From a bacterium (lineage in GTDB: Bacteria; Babelota; Babeliae; Babelales; Babelaceae), in assembly GCA_023428375.1 (NCBI GenBank), contig JAEYYR010000002.1, positions 248,001 to 312,000 of the forward strand: a stretch of 64,000 bases of DNA, written 5' to 3'. The notes under the pieces were generated by a model. It saw only the letters and a program-made list of their open reading frames with translations, was not told where the DNA came from and ran no database searches. A program made the translations under genes and the position numbers. Below, in pieces: positions 17,983-25,758 of the stretch. Positions within the stretch are counted from its first letter, which is position 1, and each line of letters starts with the position of its first letter.

Positions 17983-18596
17983 AGCTTTACTGTGAATCAA
18001 ACTCAAAGGTACATCAGACTGTGTTTGTCCCATCACATGTCTCTGTAATAGATATTGTTGCCTCAGAAGGCGCTTGCTTTTCAGTGATATTAGTGCTGAA
18101 AAATCCTACGTCGCTCTTGCAAGTTTCATTATTTCCAGCACACAAAAGTTCTCTTAATGTAATTATTTTAACCCAATTATTTGGTGAAAAACAGTGTGCA
18201 ATCACCACGCATCAAATGCATGATGCATCTGAGAGCACAAGCTCTTGTACACTTCGTGGCGTGTTACATGAATCTTCACAGTTGCAGTATAAAGGCATGA
18301 TTACTATTACAAAAAATGCCCGATTAACCGAAGCAAATCAACAGTCGCGTTTTTTATTGGTTGGAGATAAAGCTCGTGCGCATGCGGCACCCCAACTTGA
18401 AATAATTACTCATGAAGTTCAGTGCATGCATGGAAGTGCTATAAGTACGTTAAGTGACGATCATCTTGTTCTGTGCGCCTCTCGTGGCGTACCATTACAT
18501 TGCGCCCAAAAAATGATTATAGAAGGCTTTTTTCAAGAAGTCTTGTCGGCGCGTACTATTGATGAGCAAAATGAAATTATAGGCTTTTTACGATAG
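17979..18596 (+). CDS. sufD: SufD-like protein, short form
   Basis: A 205-residue SufB/SufD-family protein. The C-terminal half matches SufD (E-I-I-T-H-E-V-Q-C-M-H-G-S-A...D-D-H-L-V-L-C-A-S-R-G-V), with the conserved Cys/His segment and the final helix. Most SufD proteins are about 400 residues; here the N-terminal domain and part of the beta-helix are missing. It follows sufB by an ATGA overlap. It may still pair with SufB as a minimal partner. Its last 9 bases overlap the minus-strand F-box gene. Confidence 0.8.
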   Translation: MKLYCESNSKVHQTVFVPSHVSVIDIVASEGACFSVILVLKNPTSLLQVSLFPAHKSSLNVIILTQLFGEKQCAITTHQMHDASESTSSCTLRGVLHESSQLQYKGMITITKNARLTEANQQSRFLLVGDKARAHAAPQLEIITHEVQCMHGSAISTLSDDHLVLCASRGVPLHCAQKMIIEGFFQEVLSARTIDEQNEIIGFLR

Positions 18597-19520
18597 TTTC
18601 ATTTTTTTTGAGGTATTTTTTTTTGCTTCAAGAACTTGATTGAGCATGTTGATTGTTTCTGTACAACGTGAATCAACTATCTTTTTAAAATCAATATACT
18701 GATGAAATTCGTCGATTATTTCTGCTTCAAAGTTATTGCTAAATTCAAGCAGCGTTTTGATAGCATCATATGATTTATTACAATCCAAATACGCAAAAGC
18801 AACTCTTATTGGATTGGTAATATCAAGGTTATTAGTATCTTTAAACAACAATTTCAACATATCTAGATCATAATACTTAATAGCATAATGAATAAAGTTA
18901 TAATATAGGTTTTGATTTTCATTGGGACTTATAAATGTCCGTAAGGAACGCGCAATTTTTTTATAGAGATACGCGTTATCTTTCCAGTCTGATGAACTTA
19001 TATACATCAAACTTGGTACTAAGTTAGTGATCAATTTCTTTAAATCGTTTGTACTTATATAAGTAAATGCAAGCGGCGTGCCGAGTAATAAAACACTGAG
19101 AACTTTAAGATCATTTTCATTTAGTAATTGTGAACAAGAAAGAGACGTTATCGTGTTTACTAATTTGGATGGTAGAACTTTTTCAACTAACCATTGAGTA
19201 AATTTCTTATCTTCTGTTAGGTTTTTAAATTTTTTATTTGCATAGAGCGTATCAAGCTTTTGTATTATCGCATTTAAGTCACCTTGCAACGCTAGGCTAA
19301 TTATTTCTTTTCTAAATGCTTTATCTTTTAGTAATCGATCAAATCTTTTATTAACGATTGGTAAATTCGCTAAATTGTGTAATGCTTTATTAAAATCTTG
19401 TTCATGCAAAACCGAAGAAAATATAGTTAATACCACCTCATCAGATAAATTATCAAAATAATTTTCTGAAGCACCGATAGAAATTGATACGATAATACAT
19501 AAATATATTTTCTTCACCAT
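18588..19520 (-). CDS. Secreted F-box protein with ankyrin-like C-terminal helices
   Basis: A 310-residue protein with a signal peptide (1-17) and the most complete F-box of the window: N-L-S-D-E-V-V-L-T-I-F-S-S-V-L (about 23-37), then N-L-P-I-V-N-K-R-F-D-R-L-L (about 52-64). After that come helical repeats; one unit (H-Y-A-I-K-Y-Y-D-L-D-M-L-K-L-L-F) looks ankyrin-like. F-box proteins recruit substrates to SCF ubiquitin ligases in eukaryotes, so a host-directed role is likely (inference). ATG 19520 is chosen over longer in-frame starts because it gives the signal peptide, has AAAAGG upstream and lies 7 bases after the histone-like gene. Confidence 0.65.
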   Translation of the reverse strand: MVKKIYLCIIVSISIGASENYFDNLSDEVVLTIFSSVLHEQDFNKALHNLANLPIVNKRFDRLLKDKAFRKEIISLALQGDLNAIIQKLDTLYANKKFKNLTEDKKFTQWLVEKVLPSKLVNTITSLSCSQLLNENDLKVLSVLLLGTPLAFTYISTNDLKKLITNLVPSLMYISSSDWKDNAYLYKKIARSLRTFISPNENQNLYYNFIHYAIKYYDLDMLKLLFKDTNNLDITNPIRVAFAYLDCNKSYDAIKTLLEFSNNFEAEIIDEFHQYIDFKKIVDSRCTETINMLNQVLEAKKNTSKKMKLS

Positions 19521-19527
19521 GATCCTT

Positions 19528-19866
19528 TTAGGCAAATAATCGTTGGAACCATGATCGACGCTTTGCAGTCGTTCTTTTTGCAGAGTTTTTTCTTGATGCG
19601 CTTGTGGATTGTGCAGCCGCTTTTCTCTTAGCTGGCGTACTTTTTTTAGCGGTTCTTTTAGTTGAAGCGCTTTTAGTTTTTGAAGTACTTTTTTTTGCTT
19701 TCGGTACTTTTGCTCCGGCTTTACGGGCTTCAGAAAGACCAATAGCAATAGCTTGTTTTCTATTTTTTACTGTTTTGCCGCTTTTACCGCTTTTTAATTT
19801 GCCTTCTTTCATTTCATGCATTGCGCGTTTAACTTTAGATTGTGCTTTTTTTCCATATTTAGCCAT
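19528..19866 (-). CDS. Small basic protein, DUF6496-like with lysine-rich histone-like tail
   Basis: A 112-residue, strongly basic protein. The N-terminal half (MAKYGKKAQSKV...MHEMKEGKLKSGKSGK, then RKQAIAIGLSEARKAG) matches the small DUF6496-type domain; the C-terminal half is Lys/Ala/Ser/Thr-rich like histone H1. DNA or RNA binding is probable. It is followed after 7 bases by the F-box gene on the same strand. The ribosome site is AAGGAAATC. Confidence 0.75.
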   Translation of the reverse strand: MAKYGKKAQSKVKRAMHEMKEGKLKSGKSGKTVKNRKQAIAIGLSEARKAGAKVPKAKKSTSKTKSASTKRTAKKSTPAKRKAAAQSTSASRKNSAKRTTAKRRSWFQRLFA

Positions 19867-19899
19867 GAGAGATTTCCTTTTTTGAAAATATTAAAAATA

Positions 19900-19932
19900 A
19901 AAAAACAGCCGATGTAAACTCAGCTGTTTTTT
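19900..19932 (-). terminator. Hairpin terminator after the histone H1-like gene
   Basis: AAAAAACAGC (19900-19909) pairs with GCTGTTTTTT (19923-19932) across a 13-base loop. T-rich sequence on both sides means it could work in either direction; it lies just past the minus-strand histone-like gene. Confidence 0.65.
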
Positions 19933-19946
19933 ATTTTTCTAGCCTA

Positions 19947-20267
19947 TTAGAACCAGTTGAACATGCCGCCACGGCGAGCAGCTCTCTTAGTAGCTGTTCT
20001 ACGTTTAGCTGTTGCACGTTTAGCTGTACGTTTTTTTGCGCCAGCAGCTTTAACTGATTTACGAGCTTTAGATTTAGCAGCTTTTTTAGCTACTGATCTT
20101 TTAGCCGTCGCACGTTTAGCTGTTGCACGTTTAGCGGTAGAACGCTTAGCAGCTTTTTTAGCTACTGAAGATGTTTTACGCTTAGCTGTTTTACGAGCTT
20201 TAGTAGTTTTGCTACTTGCTTTTTTAGCAGTAGTTTTACGGGCTTTCTTGGCACGTTTAATAGCCAT
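19947..20267 (-). CDS. Histone H1-like DNA-binding protein
   Basis: A 106-residue protein made almost wholly of Lys, Arg, Ala, Thr and Ser in degenerate K-R-A-T-A-K-R / K-K-A repeats, ending GGMFNWF. It resembles bacterial histone H1-like proteins (chlamydial Hc-type, alanine/lysine-rich) that condense DNA, often in a developmental stage. It has a strong ribosome site (AAAAGGAGTAATC). The repeats are also visible as near-identical short DNA repeats, which may allow length variation. Confidence 0.75.
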   Translation of the reverse strand: MAIKRAKKARKTTAKKASSKTTKARKTAKRKTSSVAKKAAKRSTAKRATAKRATAKRSVAKKAAKSKARKSVKAAGAKKRTAKRATAKRRTATKRAARRGGMFNWF

Positions 20268-20662
20268 GATTACTCCTTTTATTTGGTTTATACCTTAACC
20301 ATATCAAAATTGCTAATTGAAATTCAATGGTTGAGGCTTTTAATCATGCTACCAAAATTTTTGAACCTGAAAATGTATGCAAATTTATCAGTAATTATTA
20401 TTTGTATACAAGTCTTTTAGACAAATTAACTTGCCCCAAATTTCAAAAAAATGCGCATCCAAATATTTGCTTTCAACAAATAGTAAGATACGCATATGGT
20501 AAGGGAGAGTCTGTATGAGATTATTATATTTGAAAATTAATTCGGCTGCAATCAAATAACGCTTCTCTATGTTTACATTCTGATGTCAAATATACTCTAA
20601 ATATGTTATTCTGTTTGACATTTTTTCTGCATGGCGTACCTTTGTCTCATAAGAGGTCGATA
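20268..20662. other. Intergenic region between histone-like gene and sufS, no convincing gene
   Basis: A 395-base spacer between divergent genes. It holds a 63-codon frame (20327-20518, plus) without a ribosome site, signal peptide or family pattern, which could be a decayed fragment. TTGACA occurs at 20615-20620, upstream of sufS, but no good -10 follows at the right distance. Promoters for both flanking genes must lie here. Confidence 0.4.
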
Positions 20663-21862
20663 ATGTCATTACGTCAGCTATTTCCACAACTTTCAGAATC
20701 AGAAATTTATTTAGATAATGCGGCTACAACTTTTATGCCGTATCGTGTCTCTGAAGTTCTGCGTACTTTTAATGCTAAAGAATATTCTTCGGTTTACCGG
20801 GGTATTTATCGTCGAGCAGAAGAAGCAACCGCTTCGTTTGAAGAAGTACGATCAAAAGTTGCAACTTTTATTAGCGCAGCTGATGTAAACAGCATTGTAT
20901 TTACCAAGGGATCTACTGAAGGTTTGAACCATGTGGCCTGGTCATGGGCATTTCATTACTTAAGCGAAGGTGATGAGTTAGTAGTGAGTGAGGTTGAACA
21001 TCATGCAAATCTTACACCATGGCTTGAAGTTGCTCGTCTTAAAAAATGTGTTATTAGATGGATTCCCGTTGATTCAGCTGGATGTTTAGATGTTACTGAT
21101 CTTAACAATATAATTAATAACAAAACAAAACTAGTCGCCTGTACTTGGGTTTCAAATGTCACCGGTTTAGAAAGTCCGTTAGCGCAAATTTCCTCACGCA
21201 CTAAAGCTGTTGGTGCGGCATTAATTATTGATGCTGCTCAAGCCGTTGTGCATAGACTGGTGAATGTTCAATTGTATGAACCGGACTTTTTAGTTTTTTC
21301 TGGGCATAAGATGCATGGCCCAAGTGGTGTTGGGGTTCTGTATGTTGCTCCCCGTCGCTTTGAGGAAATTAAACCGCTGTATACCGGTGGCGGTATGGTC
21401 TTAGAATTCGATAAAGATTCAGTATCGTATCGTTCGATGCCGCATTTACTTGAAGCTGGTACGCCCAACATTAGTGGTGTTATTGGTCTTGGTGCAGCAA
21501 TAGAGTTTGTGAGTACCTACATTAACGCAAAAGTTATAAAAAAAGAGCATCGATTGGTAAAAAAAATCTATGATTTTTTAAAACAACAACCATCGATTTG
21601 TATTTTGGGTGATTCAGATGCTGATCGTGCACTTATAAGTTTTTCTGTAAACAATATTCATCCTCATGATGTAGCAGCGTTTTTATCCGAGCATGGTATT
21701 GCAGTGCGTGCTGGTTTTCATTGTGCGCAACCCATTCATACGGCATTAAATCTCACAGGTTCTGTGCGTATCAGCTTGGCTTGTTTTAATACCGAGGAAG
21801 AAGTCGATACGGTGATAAAAGTTCTTACAGAATTATTTAGTGTTTTACCCAATAATCCATAA
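20663..21862 (+). CDS. sufS: Cysteine desulfurase SufS
   Basis: A 399-residue PLP enzyme that takes sulfur from cysteine for Fe-S cluster assembly. It has the PLP lysine K216 in SGHKMHGP, the H-H-A-N-L-T-P-W substrate loop and the catalytic Cys354 in R-A-G-F-H-C-A-Q, which marks group II (SufS). I chose ATG 20663 with AAGAGGTCGATA upstream; a longer frame starts at 20603 but adds a hydrophobic, non-homologous stretch. It is separated from sufCBD by the F-box/histone block and from sufU by about 4.8 kb. Confidence 0.95.
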   Translation: MSLRQLFPQLSESEIYLDNAATTFMPYRVSEVLRTFNAKEYSSVYRGIYRRAEEATASFEEVRSKVATFISAADVNSIVFTKGSTEGLNHVAWSWAFHYLSEGDELVVSEVEHHANLTPWLEVARLKKCVIRWIPVDSAGCLDVTDLNNIINNKTKLVACTWVSNVTGLESPLAQISSRTKAVGAALIIDAAQAVVHRLVNVQLYEPDFLVFSGHKMHGPSGVGVLYVAPRRFEEIKPLYTGGGMVLEFDKDSVSYRSMPHLLEAGTPNISGVIGLGAAIEFVSTYINAKVIKKEHRLVKKIYDFLKQQPSICILGDSDADRALISFSVNNIHPHDVAAFLSEHGIAVRAGFHCAQPIHTALNLTGSVRISLACFNTEEEVDTVIKVLTELFSVLPNNP

Positions 21863-22280
21863 ATGGTGCAAGCGTCTCTCCTTGATAGAGTGAGTTCATT
21901 TTGTCCGATGGAATATTCGGATTTTGCTTTTTTAACGGCTTAATTTTTTTAGATTTTGGATACCCGTCTTTACTAGAAATCATCTTTGCAATTTTATGAA
22001 AACGTTTAACATCAGTATTGTTTAGGTTTCCATCAAGTTCATTACTAATATAATGTTTATGTAGGATAACCGATCCTAAATATTTCTTAGTATCATCATA
22101 AATTTTAAATAGCTGGGCATCATCTTTTAACAGATATTCTTGATGCGATCCTATTGTTTTCTTTCGTCTCATTACCGGTGTGTGAGTTTTCTCGGTAGTA
22201 AAGAAGTCTTCCCAAAAAGTTGCAAAGCAGCTAGCAGACAAAATAAGTAGTAACGGTAAGATTGATTTCATGACATTCAT
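21837..22280 (-). CDS. Small secreted protein, unknown function
   Basis: About 147 residues with a signal peptide (cleavage near SCFA) followed by a basic, lysine-rich domain. No family recognised. Two in-frame ATGs (22280, 22271) are possible. The 3' end overlaps sufS tail to tail by 26 bases. It follows the 22315 gene by 34 bases on the same strand, so a three-gene minus-strand unit (23799 to 21837) is likely. Confidence 0.5.
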   Translation of the reverse strand: MNVMKSILPLLLILSASCFATFWEDFFTTEKTHTPVMRRKKTIGSHQEYLLKDDAQLFKIYDDTKKYLGSVILHKHYISNELDGNLNNTDVKRFHKIAKMISSKDGYPKSKKIKPLKKQNPNIPSDKMNSLYQGETLAPFMDYWVKH

Positions 22281-22314
22281 ATAAATTGTTTTACCGTTAC
22301 TATAGAGTGCATTT

Positions 22315-22986
22315 TTATTGTTGTAAATTGCATAATGAATTTTTACAAAATTCTGACATTGTCCAGTCTTGCAAATCACTTTCATTGGATTGTTTAATTA
22401 TTTCATCAACGAGTAATGTTTTTAATGTTAATTCTGCAGGTAATGAAAACTTATTTTCGCTATAGGTCGCTTTAACTCGTTTTAAAGACGAAATAATTGA
22501 TTCATAACTTATATTTAAAAAGTGTAAGGCTTTTTTATATTCATCAAGTAAAGCTTTAATCTGATTTTTTTGTTCGTCGGCAGAAATATTGCTGACGTAT
22601 TTATCTTCAATTTTGCTGATTTTAGTTTTAAATGCCGCAATAATTTCTTTCGTCAACGTTCGAACGGTTTCTTCCCGCTTATCAACAGCACCTATAAAAT
22701 CTTCTAATTCTTGTTTCATGCTCCCATGTTCAGCCGCAAACAATGTATAAGAATTTTCTTCACCGGCGTTTGATTCCCTGCAATTGCATAACGAATTTGC
22801 TAATTTTAAAATATCTTCCGTTGCGTTAAGCGCTTCTAAGTAAAGACGTGCCGCTAAAGCTTTAAGGGTGCGTGTTTGCGATGGACGTGCCGATTCAACA
22901 TATGAATAGAGATCTTTTGGTTTATTATTAAATCCCCAGCCGGTAAAAATTAAAATACCGGTTAATAGAAATATTTTTTTGAACAT
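22315..22986 (-). CDS. Secreted helical protein, unknown function
   Basis: A 223-residue protein with a signal peptide (1-18) and a predominantly alpha-helical body with several charged amphipathic helices (A-L-A-A-R-L-Y-L-E-A-L, E-I-I-A-A-F-K-T-K-I). Four cysteines are present, two of them in a C-N-C pair near residue 67. It is similar in style and length to the next gene upstream (22999) but without clear sequence repeats. The ribosome site ATTAGGAGAATGT is good. No family recognised. Confidence 0.6.
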   Translation of the reverse strand: MFKKIFLLTGILIFTGWGFNNKPKDLYSYVESARPSQTRTLKALAARLYLEALNATEDILKLANSLCNCRESNAGEENSYTLFAAEHGSMKQELEDFIGAVDKREETVRTLTKEIIAAFKTKISKIEDKYVSNISADEQKNQIKALLDEYKKALHFLNISYESIISSLKRVKATYSENKFSLPAELTLKTLLVDEIIKQSNESDLQDWTMSEFCKNSLCNLQQ

Positions 22987-22998
22987 ACATTCTCCTAA

Positions 22999-23799
22999 TT
23001 ATGCTAATGCAGAGATGGTAATTAAATCTTTTGAAGTTATATCGACGAGATTTTTTAATAATTCATTAGATATATGCTTATACGATTCTTTACCTGCTGT
23101 AAGAAATTTTTTAAGAATAGTTAATTCCTCAACTAATGCTTTAAGATAAAATCGACCATTACGAAATGCATATTCTTTTGATATCAATGGAGCAAGTTGG
23201 ATGAATCTCAGTAGATCATTATTTTCCAAAGGCTTTCTAAAACTTTTTTTTGCTTCAATCATTTCGTAACTTACAAATGAGAGTAAATCTTGCGCCATAT
23301 TACTAATCATTGAATCATTTAATTTGTTATAAATAAATGGATAAGGCATGAGAGTGGTTTTAATGAGATCTATTAGTGCACTTTTACTATATACACTGTT
23401 TATTTTGTCAGAAACCTTTGAAGATTCAGCATTGAGTATACTTAATTTTTCTTTAGATCCACGATTGTGATACATTGCTGCTTCAAGTTCAAATAATAAT
23501 TCATTTATAGGTTGTACCTTTATATATTTATCTAAAGTCATTATATAAATATAAATGCCTAAATATATTTCAATGGCTTCTTGAAGATTTTTCTGAACGT
23601 GAGAATTCGGTTCCTTTTGCAGACGAATAGCTAAATACTTTACAGTGCTCATAAGTTCGTTAGCATACATTATTCTATTTTTTTCGATGGTTAAATCGAC
23701 TTTTTTAAAGAGATCGATTTCCACGTTTTTCCAAAATTCATCTTCGGTTTTACTATAACAAACTAAGCAGAGTACTATCCCTAAAATTTGCTTCACCAT
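22999..23799 (-). CDS. Secreted helical protein, unknown function
   Basis: A 266-residue protein with a short signal peptide (1-16, ending near CYSK) and an all-helical body. Like its neighbour at 22315 it has evenly spaced amphipathic helices. It may be related but I cannot align it confidently by eye. The ribosome site is TTGGAGAAGAT. No catalytic or binding motif is visible. Confidence 0.6.
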   Translation of the reverse strand: MVKQILGIVLCLVCYSKTEDEFWKNVEIDLFKKVDLTIEKNRIMYANELMSTVKYLAIRLQKEPNSHVQKNLQEAIEIYLGIYIYIMTLDKYIKVQPINELLFELEAAMYHNRGSKEKLSILNAESSKVSDKINSVYSKSALIDLIKTTLMPYPFIYNKLNDSMISNMAQDLLSFVSYEMIEAKKSFRKPLENNDLLRFIQLAPLISKEYAFRNGRFYLKALVEELTILKKFLTAGKESYKHISNELLKNLVDITSKDLITISALA

Positions 23800-23864
23800 A
23801 TCTTCTCCAATTTCTATAACATTAAGTGGATAAGCTCATGGATTTCAAGGATTTAAAAATAAAG

Positions 23865-23909
23865 AAGTCCCCTATTTGAGACATTGCTGCTGCAAATAAG
23901 GGACTTTTT
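23865..23909 (-). terminator. Long stem terminator between secreted-protein gene and HAD cluster
   Basis: AAGTCCC-C-TATTTG (23865-23878) pairs with CAAATA-A-GGGACTT (23893-23906) with one mismatch. It is flanked by TTTTT on the plus side and by T-rich sequence on the minus side. It sits just past the minus-strand HAD gene ending at 23924. Confidence 0.8.
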
Positions 23910-23923
23910 AATGGAGGTGTTTG

Positions 23924-24772
23924 TTATGAAAGCTGTATATTAAGCTTGTCTAATGCTTTATAAGTAGTCTTAATAGAATCAACGTTAAAGTGTACGGTTT
24001 TTATACCACATGCTTTCGCGCCTTCTAAATTCTCAAATTGATCATCAATAAATACACATTCTTCAGCTTTAAGATCATGAAGTTCTAAGAACTTTTTAAA
24101 CGTATCTGCATGAGGCTTGGTTGCACCAAGTGATGCAGATGTTGTAATATTTTTTTCTGGAAAGTAATTAAATAATTCTTGTATATCTTTTTTGTTCGTA
24201 AGATTTTCAAACGATTGTTTATCCCAGTTTGATAGAATGAATAAACGATGACATGGTTTGCCGTTTTCATCACAAGCATTAGCAATCTTCTTCAATAATT
24301 TTCTACCTTTTCTGATAGGAGTCATTGAATGTGCCAATATTTCTGGGTCAAGCATTATGTTTAATGCATTTTTTACGAGATTATATTCTCGGCCTTTGGA
24401 GATATAGTGCATGTCACATAATTCATCTAACAATCTATATGCTTCATCAAGAATATCTTGAGATGATTTTTTGCCTTCGTGCCATGATACTAGTACCTGT
24501 GGAAAGGGTATACCTTTATCGGTAAGTACCTGGATATCGCCTTGCTGATCGCCTTCAATAAGTGACAATATATCAAAAACATGTAACAAGAGATCTTCAT
24601 GGCTTTTGCCATCAAAGAAGCTATACATACTATATTCTGCGACACCCATTTTACCAGCTAAATAGGTAGTATTAGGTTCGATGAGGGTACCCCCTAAATC
24701 GAAAATGATATTATCGGCACATGCAGTAACAGCGCCAAGTGTTATTAAAAGTTTTAACATTAAACGTTTCAT
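23924..24772 (-). CDS. Secreted HAD-family protein, paralogue 1
   Basis: A 282-residue haloacid-dehalogenase-fold protein behind a signal peptide (1-19). Motif I is FDLGGT with nucleophile D25; the usual second Asp at +2 is replaced by Gly. Motif II is L-S-N-W (near 189), motif III lysine is in G-A-T-K-P, and motif IV is V-F-I-D-D-Q. The cap is helical. Phosphatase or other hydrolase activity is possible, but loss of the general-acid Asp argues against typical phosphatase action. ATG 24772 follows a perfect GGAGG site. First of three tandem paralogues on this strand. Confidence 0.75.
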   Translation of the reverse strand: MKRLMLKLLITLGAVTACADNIIFDLGGTLIEPNTTYLAGKMGVAEYSMYSFFDGKSHEDLLLHVFDILSLIEGDQQGDIQVLTDKGIPFPQVLVSWHEGKKSSQDILDEAYRLLDELCDMHYISKGREYNLVKNALNIMLDPEILAHSMTPIRKGRKLLKKIANACDENGKPCHRLFILSNWDKQSFENLTNKKDIQELFNYFPEKNITTSASLGATKPHADTFKKFLELHDLKAEECVFIDDQFENLEGAKACGIKTVHFNVDSIKTTYKALDKLNIQLS

Positions 24773-24792
24773 ATAAACCTCCATTTATACGT

Positions 24793-25662
24793 TTATTGAG
24801 CAAATGTTTCCAATTGCTGTATTACTTTTTTACGATCGTCGGTGCAATGTATGGTTTTGAATCCAAGTTTTGCTGCCGCATCAATATTTTCTTTTTGGTC
24901 ATCTACAAACACGCAATCTTTGATATCAAGATTGAATGTGTTTAACACGTATTCAAAGATATCGTTATTTGGTTTGATCATATTGATTTTTCCTGAAATG
25001 ATCCAATTGGATTCAGGAATATATTTAAATAATTTTTTAAGTGGCTTATGTGTTTTCATCTTTTCATATACTTCATTTTGCATATTGGAAAGAATGAAAA
25101 TCTGATGTTTCTTGTTGCCTTTTTGATCAACTTCTTTTGAAAGTTTTTTAATGGCTTTAAGTGTATCTTCAAATGGATAGATAATAGGTGTTAACGCATT
25201 TGAGCAAAACATTAAATGTATTATTTTTGTTACAATAATGCGTTCATTTCGAGAAATAAACTTATTTTGCTTAGCAAATAAATCAACTGCTAAACGCCCA
25301 TGCAATTGTCCTGCTAATTCAGAATAATCACCACGAAGCATTTGAGACATTAATGCAGGCATTTTTTCGTTGCCGCTGAAACTTCCATTAAGAGAAATAT
25401 CTTTAATACTTTGGCAGTAATTATCTAATACCGCAAAAGCGCGTTTTTGAATATTTTTATAGGCAGAGTAGGGGTTTTGTTTAGTTTCAAAACAATAAGC
25501 AATGAATGCTTTTGAAAATTGAGTATCTGCTAATTGATTTCTCATAGCAACCGAACGACTAAAATATACGGTTGTATCGTTTGCATCAAAAATAAATGTT
25601 TTTGCCTGTGCGCCATTTATCAACAGTGTAGCAAGCAATAAAAGTGTAATCTGACGTTTCAT
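24793..25662 (-). CDS. Secreted HAD-family protein, paralogue 2
   Basis: A 289-residue HAD-fold protein with a signal peptide (1-20, ...GAQA). Motif I is F-I-F-D-A-N-D-T with D26 and Asn at +2; motif II I-L-S-N-M, motif III lysine in M-I-K-P-N, motif IV V-F-V-D-D-Q. It is close to paralogue 3 in sequence, including a nearly identical DNA stretch around the F-E-Y-V-L-N-T-F-N-L-D segment. Its start region lies inside the loop of an 18-bp inverted repeat. The upstream spacing to paralogue 3 is 96 bases. Confidence 0.72.
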   Translation of the reverse strand: MKRQITLLLLATLLINGAQAKTFIFDANDTTVYFSRSVAMRNQLADTQFSKAFIAYCFETKQNPYSAYKNIQKRAFAVLDNYCQSIKDISLNGSFSGNEKMPALMSQMLRGDYSELAGQLHGRLAVDLFAKQNKFISRNERIIVTKIIHLMFCSNALTPIIYPFEDTLKAIKKLSKEVDQKGNKKHQIFILSNMQNEVYEKMKTHKPLKKLFKYIPESNWIISGKINMIKPNNDIFEYVLNTFNLDIKDCVFVDDQKENIDAAAKLGFKTIHCTDDRKKVIQQLETFAQ

Positions 25663-25713
25663 AGTAACCTGCTCATTTGCTGATTTATATCTATAGTCAG
25701 ATTACACTTTTAT
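25638..25713 (-). repeat. 18-bp perfect inverted repeat enclosing a ribosome site and start codon
   Basis: The 18 bases at 25638-25655 are the exact reverse complement of 25696-25713. The 40-base loop between them contains the ribosome site and ATG (25660-25662) of HAD paralogue 2. In the minus-strand mRNA the 5' leader can therefore pair with codons 3 to 9. This may control translation or may be a remnant of a local inverted duplication. Confidence 0.8.
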
Positions 25714-25758
25714 AAAAAATTATCAATTTGTAAAAAAATATTAATTAATAGTAAACAA

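Noticed and set aside
19947..20267. Possible CRISPR or tandem-repeat array because of recurring short units in the DNA
   Set aside because: The units are in-frame codons of a Lys/Ala repeat protein, vary in spacing and have no spacers. No CRISPR array was seen in the window.
19604..20298. Two leucine/alanine-rich plus-strand frames (19604-19885, 19957-20298)
   Set aside because: They are complements of the Lys/Ala-rich histone-like genes; hydrophobic runs arise from AAA/GCT-rich codons read backwards.
20327..20518. 63-codon plus-strand frame between the histone-like gene and sufS
   Set aside because: No ribosome site, no signal peptide and no recognised pattern; kept only as part of the intergenic description.
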